The notes below the pieces were generated by a model, which was not told the DNA's origin, ran no database searches, and worked only from the letters and a program-made list of their open reading frames with translations. The translations under genes and the position numbers were made by a program. 64,000 nucleotides of DNA from Microglena sp. YARC (lineage: Eukaryota; Chlorophyta; Chlorophyceae; Chlamydomonadales; Chlamydomonadaceae): positions 58,204,838-58,268,837 of the forward strand of contig CM039464.1 in the NCBI GenBank assembly GCA_022414725.1, read 5' to 3'. Shown here one piece after another: positions 43,661-54,179 of the stretch (position 1 is the stretch's first letter; every line of letters starts with the position of its first letter).

Positions 43661-43945
43661 CTGCATAGCGTAATGATTCAAAATTTGAATTTTCAAATTT
43701 AAATTCAAACGTGTTTGGTTGCTGCTCACATGCGCCACATTGAAAGCCTCTTGCAACATGTGACTCTGCATAGCGTAATGATTCAAAATGTGGATTTTCA
43801 AATTTGAATTCAAACGTGTATGGTTGCTGCTCACATGCGCCACATCGAAAGCTTCATGTAACATGTGACTCTGCATAGCGAAATGATTCAGAATTCGGTT
43901 TTTAAAATTTGAATTCAAACATGTATGGTTGCTGCTCACATGCAG
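43661..43945 (-). repeat. Tandem copies of exon J acceptor edge, about 103-bp unit
   Basis: Three units each hold the intron end CGCTATGCAG and the exon start AGTCACATGTT to GTGAGCAGCAACC. Each has an intact AG acceptor. Confidence 0.85.
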
Positions 43946-44385
43946 CTAGGCAGCTCCCTTGGTTTGCTACCCAGCCAACATAACCCTTTGTTTGGGCTTT
44001 GAGCAGCAGTTTCTAGGCAGCTTCCTTGGTTTGCTTCCCAACCAACATAGCCCTTCGTTTTGGGTATGAGCAGCAGCTTCTAGGCAGCTCCCTTGGTTTG
44101 CTACCCAGCCAACATAACCCTTCATTTTGGCTATGAGCAGCAGCTTCTAGGCAGCTCCCTTGGTTTGCTACCCAGCCAACATAACCCTTCATTTCGGCTA
44201 TGAGTAGCAGCTTCTAGGCAGCTCCCTTGGTTTGCTGCCCAGCCAACACAGCCCTTCTTTTCGGCTATGGGCAGCAGCTTCTAGGCAGCTCCCTTGGTTT
44301 GCTACCCAGCCAACACAGCAATTTGTTTCGGCTATGAGCAGCAGCTTCCAGGCAGCTCCCCTGGCTTGCAACCCATCCAAACCTG
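43946..44385 (-). repeat. Minisatellite, about 61-bp unit, seven copies
   Basis: Units contain GGCAGCTCCCTTGGTTTGC and CCCAGCCAACATAACCC. A related segment recurs near 44885-44930, followed in both places by GCTCTACAGCACTGTTGA. Confidence 0.85.
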
Positions 44386-44486
44386 AAGTAACCTAGTGCA
44401 TCTGGAAGCTGATAGAATATGCTCTACAGCACTGTTGAAATCAATTGGAAGGTATGACTTCATTCACATCATATGATAGCCATCTA

Positions 44487-44870
44487 TCAGATCTTGCTAA
44501 TGCCAAGCCCTCATGCCATGCATGTGATGCCATGCCCTCTTGCCATGCGTGTGATGCCATGTGTGTGATTCTATGCCCTCATGACATGCTTGTGATGCCA
44601 TGCGTGTGATGCCATGCCCTCATGCCATGCGTGTAATGCCATGCCCTCATGCCATGCGTGTGATGCCATGCGTGTGATGCCATGCGTGTAATGCCATGCC
44701 CTCATGCCATGCGTGTGATGCCATGCGTGTGATGCCATGCGTGTAATGCCATGCCCTCATGCCATGCGTGTGATGCCATGCGTGTGATGCCATGCGTGTG
44801 ATGCCATGCGTGTAATGCCATGCCCTCATGCCATGCGTGTGATGCCATGCCCCACAAGTGATGTACATTC
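44487..44870 (-). repeat. ATGCCATGCGTGTG minisatellite
   Basis: 14-bp units ATGCCATGCGTGTG and ATGCCATGCCCTC arranged in higher-order blocks of about 60-75 bp. Confidence 0.9.
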
Positions 44871-45089
44871 AAATGCATGCTTCCTATAGCTTCTAGGCAG
44901 CTTCCTTGGCTTTCTTCCCAGCCAAACCTTATACACAGTAGTGCATATGGGATCTGGCAGCATTAGCTCTACAGCACTGTTGATATCTTGGGGCCTAGCC
45001 CAGTTGTTGGCTCAGGGAGCTGCCTTGAAGCTGCCGCTCGTAGCTGAAAATAAAAGCTATGATAGAAAGCTATTCAGATATAATGAAGA

Positions 45090-45265
45090 CCGGGGTAAGA
45101 CCTTACACAGAGCTTGTGTTTCACTCATAAACACACACGCACACACAACTACACACCCACACACACAAATACACACGTAAACACACACACATAAAAACCA
45201 CACACAACTACACACACAAATAAACACACACAAAAATACACACACTTAAACACACATAAACATAG
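45090..45265 (-). repeat. CA-rich microsatellite
   Basis: ACACACAC with AAAT/AACT interruptions. Confidence 0.9.
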
Positions 45266-45479
45266 CAAAGCAAATATGGATCATAAATTAGGAGATCAAA
45301 GAAGGGCCCTATGCAGAGCTGTTTTTACGTTTCATTTCTTGGTAGGGTGTGACTACCCACCCACCCACCCACACCCTGCTAAATGAAGAGATTAAAGAAG
45401 AGCTTTACGTTTCAGAAAGGGGGTCTTCTGGTAGCGATCAGGGATTTGGTGTCTGTCAAGGTCGGGCTTCTGGTAGCGA

Positions 45480-45610
45480 TTTGGGTCGGGGGACTGAAGA
45501 GCTGGCCCGGGGGGTTGGGCCAGGTCGGGTCGGGGCGGAGATGGGAGTGGGTCGGGGATGGGAGTGGGTCGGGGGTCGGGGATGGGAGTGGGTCGGGTCG
45601 GGCGAAGATT
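45480..45610 (+). repeat. GGGTCGGGGATGGGAGT minisatellite
   Basis: Short G-rich units in tandem; G-quadruplex-prone on the plus strand. Confidence 0.8.
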
Positions 45611-45639
45611 GGAGTCTCATGGTAGTGGAAGGAATGGCC

Positions 45640-46053
45640 AAGCAGGGTCCCAGGTAGCGATCGCTATACAAAGCGTAAAAACTCCTGTCCCAGGTAGCGA
45701 AAAAATGCTCAGGCATAACTGAGCCACTTGGGGCAGTTTTTTTTATTGTATAGTTTTACAGGGGCATTTTTTTTTTCACATCAACAATTTGGGCCCAAAC
45801 GGGGTCGAAAGTAGCAATTGGTACATATATCGGAAACAATCCTATCCCAGGTATCGGAAAAAAGCTCAGGCCTTACCTGGGCCGTTTGGGGCAGCGTTTT
45901 TCTAAATTTTTGCAGCTGTAAAGGGCCATTTAGCATTTTTACAGCGGCAATTTGGGCCAAACGGGGTCGAAAGTTGCGATCGCTAAATATATATATTAGA
46001 CAAAAATATGAAATATCCCTGTCGCAGGTAGCGGAAAAAAGCTCAGGCCTTAC
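45640..46053 (-). repeat. Tandem copies of exon I donor edge, about 175-bp unit
   Basis: Units hold CTCAGGCCTTACCTGGGCC or close variants (the exon I end and GTAAGG donor) plus intron sequence with CAATTTGGGCC and AAACGGGGTCGAAAGT. A related fragment without the donor lies at about 46640-46760, on the other side of exon I. Confidence 0.8.
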
Positions 46054-46278
46054 CTGAGCCACTTGGGGCGAGGAGACAGCTAGCGCTTGACTCAGGAGAG
46101 GCAGAAGGGCCCTCATGCAGCTAGGGCTGGCACTGACACAGAAGCTCCGGCACGGTGCAAGATCTTTGTAAGCCATAGCTGACCCCTTGGTCGCAAGGAC
46201 CAGGAGGCAGCGCATTTGGCAGTTTCTCAGAAGCCGGGCGTAGCTGTCCTCTGGTACAGTTGATGATGTTTGGAGGTC
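46054..46278 (-). CDS. FOCAD/RST1-like gene, exon I
   Basis: Acceptor TTCTTTTCAG at 46279, donor GTAAGG at 46048-46053. The 225-bp exon is in phase 0 and encodes SYARLLRNCQMRCLLVLATK and MRALLPLLSQALAVSS. Two or three copies of its donor edge follow. Confidence 0.75.
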
Positions 46279-46329
46279 CTGAAAAGAAGGGTATAGCAGG
46301 GATTGTTTGTTTCAAATCTGAAAGTGGCA

Positions 46330-46555
46330 AAATAACTTGATATAGCCTGAAATAGCCTGAAGTAGCCTGAAATAGCCTGAAATAACTTGAAATAGCCTGA
46401 AATAGCCTGAAATAACTTGAAATAGCCTGAAACAACTTGAAATAGCCTGAAATAGCCTGAAATAACTTGAAATAGCCCGAAATAGCCTGAAATAGCCTGA
46501 AATAACTTGAAATAGCCTGAAATAACTTGAAATGGCCTGAAATTGCCTGAGATAG
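46330..46555 (-). repeat. GAAATAGCCT 10-bp tandem repeat
   Basis: About 22 units of GAAATAGCCT and GAAATAACTT lie shortly upstream (sense) of the exon I acceptor. Confidence 0.9.
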
Positions 46556-46769
46556 CCTGGGAGACGGTGGCGTATCGTGCAAGTATCGGAAAATAGCCTG
46601 GGTTTTTTCTAGCTTGATGGTTTTAGACCTCCTCCAGGGACGGCGTTTTTACAGCTTTTGTAGCTTTGAAGGGCCATTTAGGGCCCAAACGTTCGTTTAG
46701 ATTGGCAATTTGGGCCAAAACGGGGTCAAAAGTAGCAATAACTATATAAAGCGGAAAAAATAAATCCCC

Positions 46770-47842
46770 CGGGTGTAGTCCAGCAGTATCAGAGGAGACG
46801 GCTGTATGTACAAACAATAGATAATGTACTGCTGCCCCCCCCAAAGAAGTACGCCACCTATAGCTCACTTTGAGACCAGCAGTATCAAAGGAGACGGCTG
46901 TATGTACAAACAACATATATTGTAATGCAGCCCTCTCAAAGAAGTAGCTTATAGTCCAGCAGTATCAGAGGAGACATACCGTTTCGCAAAATGGCTAAAT
47001 GGTAGAGCTTGTTTAGACAAGATGGTGCGGGGTTCGAATCCCTACGGGTGCGTTTTTACGGTCGCTGTCAACTGCCATGGTAGCACTGTCCAAGTAACGT
47101 AGCAGCCCATTCTCTAACGCTGTAAGACGGGGCTCCCTTAATACCACGCCCCACCAGGCGTTATCATTACATTTTTTCCCCCAGAGAAGAAGGCTGTCTG
47201 TACAAACATACATTGTACTGCAGTGCCAGAAAGGGAAGTACGCCACCTATAACCCACCTTGAGGCCAGTGTTCTCAGAGGAGACGGCTGTACCTGCAAAC
47301 ATCATACAATGTACTGCAGCCCCCCCAAATAAATACATCACCTATAACTCATCTTGAGGGCACAGATCTCAAAGGCGATAGCTGTACCTACACACATTAT
47401 ATTATGTGCTGCAGCCCCCCCTAAAGAAGTATGCCACACATGATCACCTTGAGGTCAGTGCCTTCAGAGGAGACAGCTGTACAATGTACTGCAGCCCCCC
47501 CAAATAAGCACATCACCTATAATTCACCTTGAGGCCAGTGCCTTCAGAGGAGACAGCTGTACCTGCACACACCAGACAATGTACTGCCCCCCCCCCCCCC
47601 CCCCCCAAAGAATACATCACGCGTTACTCACCTATGAAGCCAGTGATCTCTCTGAGGCAACATCTGTACCTGCACATATCAGATTATGTACTGCAGTCCC
47701 CCCCCCTCCGCCCCCCCCCGAATAAGTACATCACACAATTACTCACCTTTGAGGCAAGTGATCTCAGAGCCGACAGCTGTAGCTGCACACATCAGACCAT
47801 GTACTGCAGCCCCCCCCAAATAGTACATCATGCATTACTCAC
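46770..47842 (-). repeat. Tandem copies of exon H donor edge, about 105-bp unit
   Basis: About nine units carry, on the minus strand, GGGGGGCTGCAGTACA, GTACAGCTGTC.CCTCTGA and CACTGGCCTCAAGGTGAGT, that is the end of exon H and its donor followed by intron. Donor identity is kept in most. A SINE interrupts the array at 46985-47174. Confidence 0.85.
46985..47174 (+). mobile_element. tRNA-derived SINE, head type b
   Basis: Head TGGCTAAATGGTAGAGC (A box) and GGTTCGAATCC (perfect B box), body GCCATGGTAGCACTGTCCA, tail TACCACGCCCCACCAGGCG. The head is a different tRNA type from the 39461 copy, the rest is shared. No clear target duplication. Confidence 0.85.
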
Positions 47843-48159
47843 CATAAGACCAGTGACCTCTGAGGCAACAGCTGTACCTGCACAGATCAAACAGTGTACT
47901 GCAGCCCCCCATAATTCCAGATCCTCTTGCACGAGGGCACTCCACTCTGTACATCCCGTAGGTGCAGCAGTACAATCCACATTGTCATTGGAGTGTGACA
48001 AGTGTACTGCCGAATCCACGAGCATTGCCACCTCGCCAGGGAGCATGGGAGGTAGCAGGGGCAGGTCCTTGTACAGCATCTGTACTGCTGAAGAGACAGC
48101 CTGGCCAATGCTCACTGTCAGCCGCTTGCCAGCACTACCAGTCATGGCAGTACAAACAC
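47843..48159 (-). CDS. FOCAD/RST1-like gene, exon H
   Basis: Acceptor CTCTACTGCAG at 48160, donor GTGAGT at 47837-47842. The 317-bp exon encodes RLTVSIGQAVSSAVQMLYKD, PGEVAMLVDSAVHLS and GTAVASEVTGLM. About nine copies of its last 70 bp follow in the intron. Confidence 0.75.
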
Positions 48160-49027
48160 CTGCAGTAGAGGTGAATGTATTTATGAAAAGAAACGTCGAA
48201 TGTAAACGTCAAATTATAATAACCCCCCTCAAAATTACCGTCAAATCTTTCTAACCATCGATTTTTGCTGTCAGTATCGTATGTCGTATGTTGCCGTTAC
48301 ATTTACTTATTTCATTATTCTATCCACTCACGAGTCCAGCATGGCTTGGATTCGAGGCGTGCCAAACTTGGCTGCTGCAATGTGGCCTATCTTACAAAAA
48401 ATATGGCCCATGTGGTCGATTTGGTCAGTACCGTATGTTGTCGTTCAGTGTAGCCAAAATTGCTCAAGGTTCTTACAAGGGCCAGGGTGAGCCACCCAGA
48501 TGGTGGCTACTCAACTTTCCTGAAATCAGGCTTGAGTAGCCCAAGTAGCTACACAAACTTGCCTACCAAAATCTGAAAAAAACTGAAGGTGACCAACAAA
48601 CAACAGAAGGGGGTGCTCAAGGGACTAATATACACTTGCCTGAGGGCCAGGGGGACCAACAAACAACAAACAGGACAAAGTGGCTGCCCTGGACAGTAGC
48701 AAACCTAGTAGGACACAGAGGAACCTACAAACTCATCACAAATCCAGCTGGCCATGCCAAGTACCTCCACAACTCACCCACCACCTGGGCACCAACCATG
48801 AGGAACATGGGGGCCACTTCCATCCCCCAACCAGTCCCCCCCCCCCCACACACACACACACAAAATGGGCCTTCATACCACCCACCTGCCCAAGGCACTT
48901 AGGTCCCTCCTTAAGGCCTGGCCACATCAACCCACCCCCATGCAGATAGATAGATAGATAGATATTGTAGGGTCTTGCAAGGACAAGGGTGACCGACCAA
49001 CAAACAACAGGACACAGTGGCTGCCCC
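48160..49027 (-). other. Intron G-H: unassigned sequence
   Basis: No exon is seen. AGGGTGACC(AA)CAAACAACA-type phrases repeat near 48640, 48985 and 49565, and (ATAG)n is at 48945-48962. Confidence 0.45.
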
Positions 49028-49038
49028 TGGACGGTAAC

Positions 49039-49239
49039 AAAGTAATGATAACGCCTGATGGGGCGAGGTACTAAGGGAGCCCGGTCTTACGGGAGTAGAG
49101 AACGGGCTGCTACTTTACCTGGGTAGTGTTACCATCGCGGTTGCCAGCGAACGCAAACACTTAAGCGCACCCGTGGGGATTCGAGCCCCGCACCTTCTAA
49201 TTTCAATGAGCTCTACCATTGAGCCATTTGTCAAAGGAT
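49039..49239 (-). mobile_element. tRNA-derived SINE, head type b
   Basis: Minus-strand copy: A box TGGCTCAATGG, B-box region GGCTCGAATCC, body GCGATGGTAACACTACCCA, tail GCCCCATCAGGCG. It is flanked by TGGACGGTAAC (49028-49038) and TGGACGGAAAC (49240-49250), a target duplication with one mismatch. Confidence 0.85.
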
Positions 49240-49339
49240 TGGACGGAAACATACATAGTAGGACAAATATTCAGCTATTTTTGGATAGGAGGTACAGGGC
49301 TTAAGGTCACACTTGCCTAAGCCAAAATCAGAGTGATGC

Positions 49340-49425
49340 CAAAACGCTTTAGCCCTAAACCCCAACCCCCACTTTAGAGTGTTGCAAAAGTAACTTGAAG
49401 CCCTAAACCCCAACCCTAACATCAA
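49340..49425 (-). repeat. Degenerate CCCTAAACCCCAACCC repeats
   Basis: AGCCCTAAACCCCAACCC occurs twice with TTAGAGTGTTGCAAA-type spacers; telomere-like but degenerate. Confidence 0.5.
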
Positions 49426-49489
49426 AGTGATGCAAACTATGGCCGTGGAGCTAGGGTGACTAACAAACAAAGAAGATCATACACACATG

Positions 49490-49545
49490 GGTGGGTGGTG
49501 GTGGTGGTGGTGGTGGTGGGGTGGGGGGGGGGAGGGGGGGGGGCG
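49490..49545 (+). repeat. GGT/G-rich tract
   Basis: GGTGGTGGT followed by G runs. Confidence 0.85.
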
Positions 49546-49684
49546 TGCTCATACACACATGGGGTGGAGCTAGAACCAGGGTAGCAAACAAACAGACAAA
49601 CAGACAAACGGACAGATGAAGAGAAGGAGAAACAAAGAGATGGAAGCATGAGGTGTCCCGTCAGCAAGCATTGCAACTGCATCG

Positions 49685-49760
49685 CCGACTCAGCACTCTG
49701 AGAGCACTGCTGAGTACCCCCTCAGGGTTCCTTTCCTGAGGCCGCGGTGACTTTTACGCC
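49685..49760 (-). repeat. Partial copy of exon G
   Basis: CCTGAGGCCGCGGTGACTT is identical in exon G, and neighbouring bases are similar. It is a single degenerate copy about 750 bp downstream. Confidence 0.6.
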
Positions 49761-50509
49761 TCTCTGAAAAAGAAGTATCTCCATAAGAGCCGAAATCTTG
49801 ATCAGCTTGAGTCGCATGGTTTTAGCCCATGGTCTCCACTTCAAAGATACATATATATTTTGGCATGAAGTCGCTCAACCAGACCAGTTCGATACATAGA
49901 TACTCAAATTTGGGTTGCTCTGTTGGTGGGAACCAGGTCAAGTGAAACAGGCTATTGTTTTAGTATGGGCTTCCTTAAATTGAATCACCTTTTTCGTATG
50001 GAATGAATCATAGTCTATCACGATCAAAACAAATTCCGTTAAAATTAAAAGCTTCTTCCTTATTTCATAGTGATGGGATTATTTCATAGTTAGGGGAGGT
50101 ACAATTTTAGTTGGGAACGGGGGTGAATTCTCAAGTTGGAAGGTGGAATTGGGACAAAGGGAGATGGAGTTTCGACTCTGCTATTCCAGTAAATTACGAG
50201 GCCCAGGCTGAAGCGTAGCCTTCAACCTTGTGGTAGGGGTTCGATAAGCCTTTCGTCCCACGGAAACTTCATTCGCAGTAGCTCGCGTGATCTTGTACCA
50301 TGATCTCGTACCGAGATCTCATACCAATATGATCTGCTTAGTATTCGATTCCAAGCAGTTGGGGTCAAGTACGGCTTTAAATCACAGAAGCGATTCAACT
50401 TAGGGCGTTCTTGGACAAACAATAAAAAATACTAAAAAATACTAAAAATACTAAAAAAGTAGTGTGAGATTTTGTTTTTGCAACTAGAGTCCTCAAACAA
50501 CCCTCTTAC

Positions 50510-50657
50510 CAGCAAGGCCACGCCACAGTGCTGCTGACACAGGCCCCCCTTTCCCCCCTGAGGCCGCGGTGACTTCAGGCAGGCCCAAAATGACTGTTGA
50601 TGCTGCGCTGCCAGCTAAGCAGGTCATTGCCGCAGGCAAGTGTGACATCAAGAACGC
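50510..50657 (-). CDS. FOCAD/RST1-like gene, exon G
   Basis: Acceptor TATGACAG at 50658, donor GTAAGAGG at 50502-50509. It encodes FLMSHLPAAMTCLAGSAAS and VSAALWRGLAG. A partial copy of the exon lies downstream near 49685-49755. Confidence 0.75.
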
Positions 50658-50689
50658 CTGTCATACATACATGGGGGGTGAAGGGGAGA

Positions 50690-50849
50690 GGGGGGGGGGA
50701 GGGTCATACACACACGGGTTGTTGTTGTTGTTGGTGGTGGTGGTGGTGGGTGGTGGTGGTAGGCGTGTTCAACGAACATGGGGTGGTGGTGGTGGTGGCG
50801 TGTTCATACACACATGGGGTGGTGTTTGGAGGGGCAGGTGTGTGTGTGT

Positions 50850-50906
<57 letters not shown>

Positions 50907-50995
50907 GGGGGGGGTCATACACACATGGATTGGGGGCGTGTTCAGGATTGTTGCTGGTGGGGTGGTGGGTGGTGTTGGTGTGAGTGCGAGTGTGT

Positions 50996-51026
<31 letters not shown>

Positions 51027-51030
51027 GGGG
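50690..51030 (+). repeat. GGT, GT and poly-G tracts upstream of exon G acceptor
   Basis: TCATACACACATGG recurs four times between GGT and GT microsatellites; a G run of about 25 nt ends it. TCATACATACATGG also occurs at the exon G acceptor itself (50658-50675), so the array is seeded from the intron end. Confidence 0.8.
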
Positions 51031-51279
51031 GGGGGATTGGCTTGTTGTATTTGACTGCGCGATATGGTTGTTACAGAGATATGTGTGCTTTTCATGTTCG
51101 ACAAATAGGAAGCCAGTTAGTTACGAGACAGTTAGTTAAGACAGTTGGCTTCATGTGGTTGCACGGACGCAAAAACGGACAACGGATGAACCTCAGGGCT
51201 CACGCCTCTCAGAAGGGGGGGGGTGAGCCCAAAAGGTACTGCTTTCAGGATGGCGGGAATCCTCAATACAATCCATGGA

Positions 51280-51680
51280 ACCTCCATGGTAGCTTTGTCC
51301 AGGTTAAGTAGCAGCCTGTTTTGAGCCCCTTTCAGTGATATACAATGGTCTAGCGGTAGACCAGATCACTTGAGGATGAAGAGTTGGGGGTTCAACTCCC
51401 ACCTCGATTGCTTTTGGCGTTGCAGGTCGTTGTCAACCGCGATGGTAGCTTATCCAGTTGAGGTAGGAGACCGCTCCCCACCCGCGTACGACGGGCTCCC
51501 TTAACACCACGCCCCACCAGGCGTTACCATTACCTAGCAGCCCCTTTTGTCCAATGGCTCAATGGCAGAGCTTGTTGAAATGATAGAGGTGCGGGGTTCA
51601 AATCCCTGCGGGTGCACTAGTATACGCGCTCGCTGTCAACTGCCATGGTAGCACTGTCCAGGTCAAGTAGCAGCCTGTTA
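51280..51680 (+). mobile_element. Three nested or adjacent SINE copies
   Basis: 51324-51534 is a full type a SINE (A box TGGTCTAGCGG, B-box region GGTTCAACTCC, complete tail). It is flanked by TAGCAGCCTGTTTTG (51309-51323) and TAGCAGCCCCTTTTG (51535-51549), a 15-bp duplication with two mismatches. Left of it is a body fragment of type b (CCATGGTAGCTTTGTCCAGG). Right of it, 51550-51680 is a type b head and body (TGGCTCAATGG, GGTTCAAATCC) lacking the tail. Confidence 0.85.
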
Positions 51681-51699
51681 TTAGTAGGGATCGGCATAT

Positions 51700-51800
51700 C
51701 ATATGATATAGGCCAAAGGTGAGTATGATATCATATGATATCATACAAATTGCATCATATGATATTGTTTTTAGATGGTAACTTTAGCCTAGTCATATGA
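51700..51800. repeat. CATATGATATCA palindromic repeats
   Basis: CATATGATAT motifs recur about six times in 90 bp. Confidence 0.8.
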
Positions 51801-51924
51801 TATCGTATTGCCGTTCCCTAGTTATTCGTCACCCTTGACTCCGAAAATAGCATTTTAAAATGTTCAGGAGAGTGTTGTTATGCATCCTACTGGATTTTGT
51901 GGCAATTGTGTATGATCTAATGAT

Positions 51925-53515
51925 GAAGCAGCAAACACATGTTGAAGCCACAGGTTCCAAGCGACTCATGCCTCCAGCTGTCAAATAACATACAAACATA
52001 TAATGTGATGCAATATAGCGTTATGTAATATAACATAATATAATATAATATAATGCAATGCAATGCTACTTGGGCCATGGGTTCTTCGCAAATCATGGCG
52101 CCAGCTGTCACATAAACTAATAACATATACTGTAATTTGGTTTAACAGAATGCAATGTTACCTGGACCATGGGTTCTTCGCGACTCATGGCGCCAGCTGT
52201 CACATAAAATAATAACATATACTGTATTGCAATATAACATAACATAATGCAATGTTAGCTGGACCACGGGTGCTAAGCGACTCATGGTGCTAGCTGTCAT
52301 ATAATATTAACATATACTGTATTGCAATATAACATAACATAATGCAATGTTAGCTGGACCAAGGGTGCTAAGCGACTCATGGTGCCAGCTCACATAAAAG
52401 AATAAAAGATATTGTAATGTAATATAATATAACATAACATAACATAACATAACATAACATAACATAACATAACATAACATAACATACTGCAATGCAAAGT
52501 TACCAAGCGAGGCATGGTGCCAGCTGTCACATAAATGAATAACATTTACGAAAACGTTATATAAGTATAAAACATACTGCAATGCAATGTTACCTGAACC
52601 ACGGGTTCCAAGCTATTCATGGCTATCAGCTGTCAGCCCCCCCCAACAAGCCACATGTAATATACTGAACCCTAAAGTAAGCGACTGTACTGCACTGTAC
52701 TGTCTGTACTATAGTAGACTGTACAGTACTGCACCATACTGTTCTGTAATATACGTTACTGTACTGCATTGTAATATTACCTGAACCACGGGTTCCAAGC
52801 GACTCATGGCGCCAGCTGTCAGCTGCTCATTCAACCAAGTGCCAAGGTAGAGAAACACAGTCTTTCAATTTCAACAGAAATGCAAAGTGAATAAATGGAT
52901 GAATGAATGAATGAATGAATGAATGAATGAATAAATGAATAAATGGATGAATAAATAAATGAATAAATGAATACATGATATAATGAATGAATAAATAAAT
53001 GAATAAATGAATAAATGAATAAATGAATACATGATATAATGAATGAAAAAATAAATGAATAAATGAATAAATGAATAAATAAATTAATAAATGAATACAT
53101 GATATCATGAATGAATAAATAAATTAATAAATAAATGAATACATGAATAAATGAATACATGATATAATGAATGAATAAATGAATGAATAAATAAATGAAT
53201 ACATGAATAAATGAATACATGATATAATGAATGAATAAATAAATGAATACATGAATAAATGAATACATGATATAATGAATGAATAAATAAATGAATACAT
53301 GAATAAATGAATACATGATATAATGAATGAATAAATGAATGAATAAATAAATGAATACATGAATAAATGAATACATGATATAATGAATGAATAAATAAAT
53401 GAATACATGAATAAATGAATACATGATATAATGGGGCAGTTTTAAGGCAGCCAAATAAGCTAAATGTAATGTCATGCAATGTAAGTCACTGTACTATACT
53501 GTACAGCAATATTAC
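51925..53515 (-). repeat. Tandem copies of exon F donor edge with AT-rich satellites
   Basis: About eight copies of CCAAGCGACTCATGGCGCC with an adjacent TTACCTG (minus strand: exon end, CAG, GTAA donor) lie at about 51940, 52070, 52165, 52265, 52360, 52505, 52600 and 52790. They are separated by AACAT/AATATA repeats and, at 52890-53435, by an AATGAATA/AAATGAATACATG array. Confidence 0.85.
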
Positions 53516-53681
53516 CTGAACCACAGGATCCAAGCGACGCATAGCGCCAGCTGTCAGCTGCTCATTCAACCAAGGGCCAAGGTAGAGAGATGTGTGGGAG
53601 CCATGTGCCAGCGCTAGCTGGATGATGGTCACTTGCAGAGTGGGATCGGTCCCGGATTCACTGAAACTCAGCTGCCACAGC
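53516..53681 (-). CDS. FOCAD/RST1-like gene, exon F
   Basis: Acceptor CATGGTCAG at 53682, donor GTAATA at 53510-53515. It encodes LWQLSFSESGTDPTLQ, LALAHGSHTSLYLGPWLN and GAMRRLDPVVQ. The first base completes the split Arg codon from exon E. Confidence 0.75.
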
Positions 53682-53769
53682 CTGACCATGTGAACAGAGG
53701 GTTTAGTGTTTAGAGGCCATATGAAAGAACTCATTTTTTTGTATTAACATTAAAGAAATATCACAAGGG

Positions 53770-54000
53770 GGGGATGTGTGTGTGTGAGGGGGGTGGGGTG
53801 GGGTAGGGGCGGGTGGGTGGGTGGGGGCAAGAATAAAGTTCTCAGTCTGCATCATCAGAAGTTGTTGTTTTCACTAGAATACCCAAAACTCCCCACCACC
53901 ACCACCGCACACACACACCACCACCATTACCACCACCACCACCACCACCACACAAACACACACACACCACCACCACCAAACCCACACCACACACACTTTA
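53770..54000 (-). repeat. CA/CAC and G-rich microsatellites
   Basis: GGGTGGGGTGGGG at 53785-53830 and ACCACCACC/CACACAC at 53890-54000. Confidence 0.9.
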
Positions 54001-54179
54001 GGCCTCACACCTGGACGCCATACCATATATACAAATATAACATGTGATATATCAAATTTAAATATAAAACACATACAGTCTGAAGATATTAACAGAGTTG
54101 GTCTTATTAATAATCTCGTATTTGTGTATTTAATATTAAAAAATTCTGCATCACATATATGTAAATATATATATACTCA

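Noticed and set aside
44930..45046. Possible extra exon between I and J (acceptor TTATTTTCAG, LRAAASRQLPEP)
   Set aside because: Exons I and J already join in phase, the frame stops after about 24 codons, and no donor is convincing.
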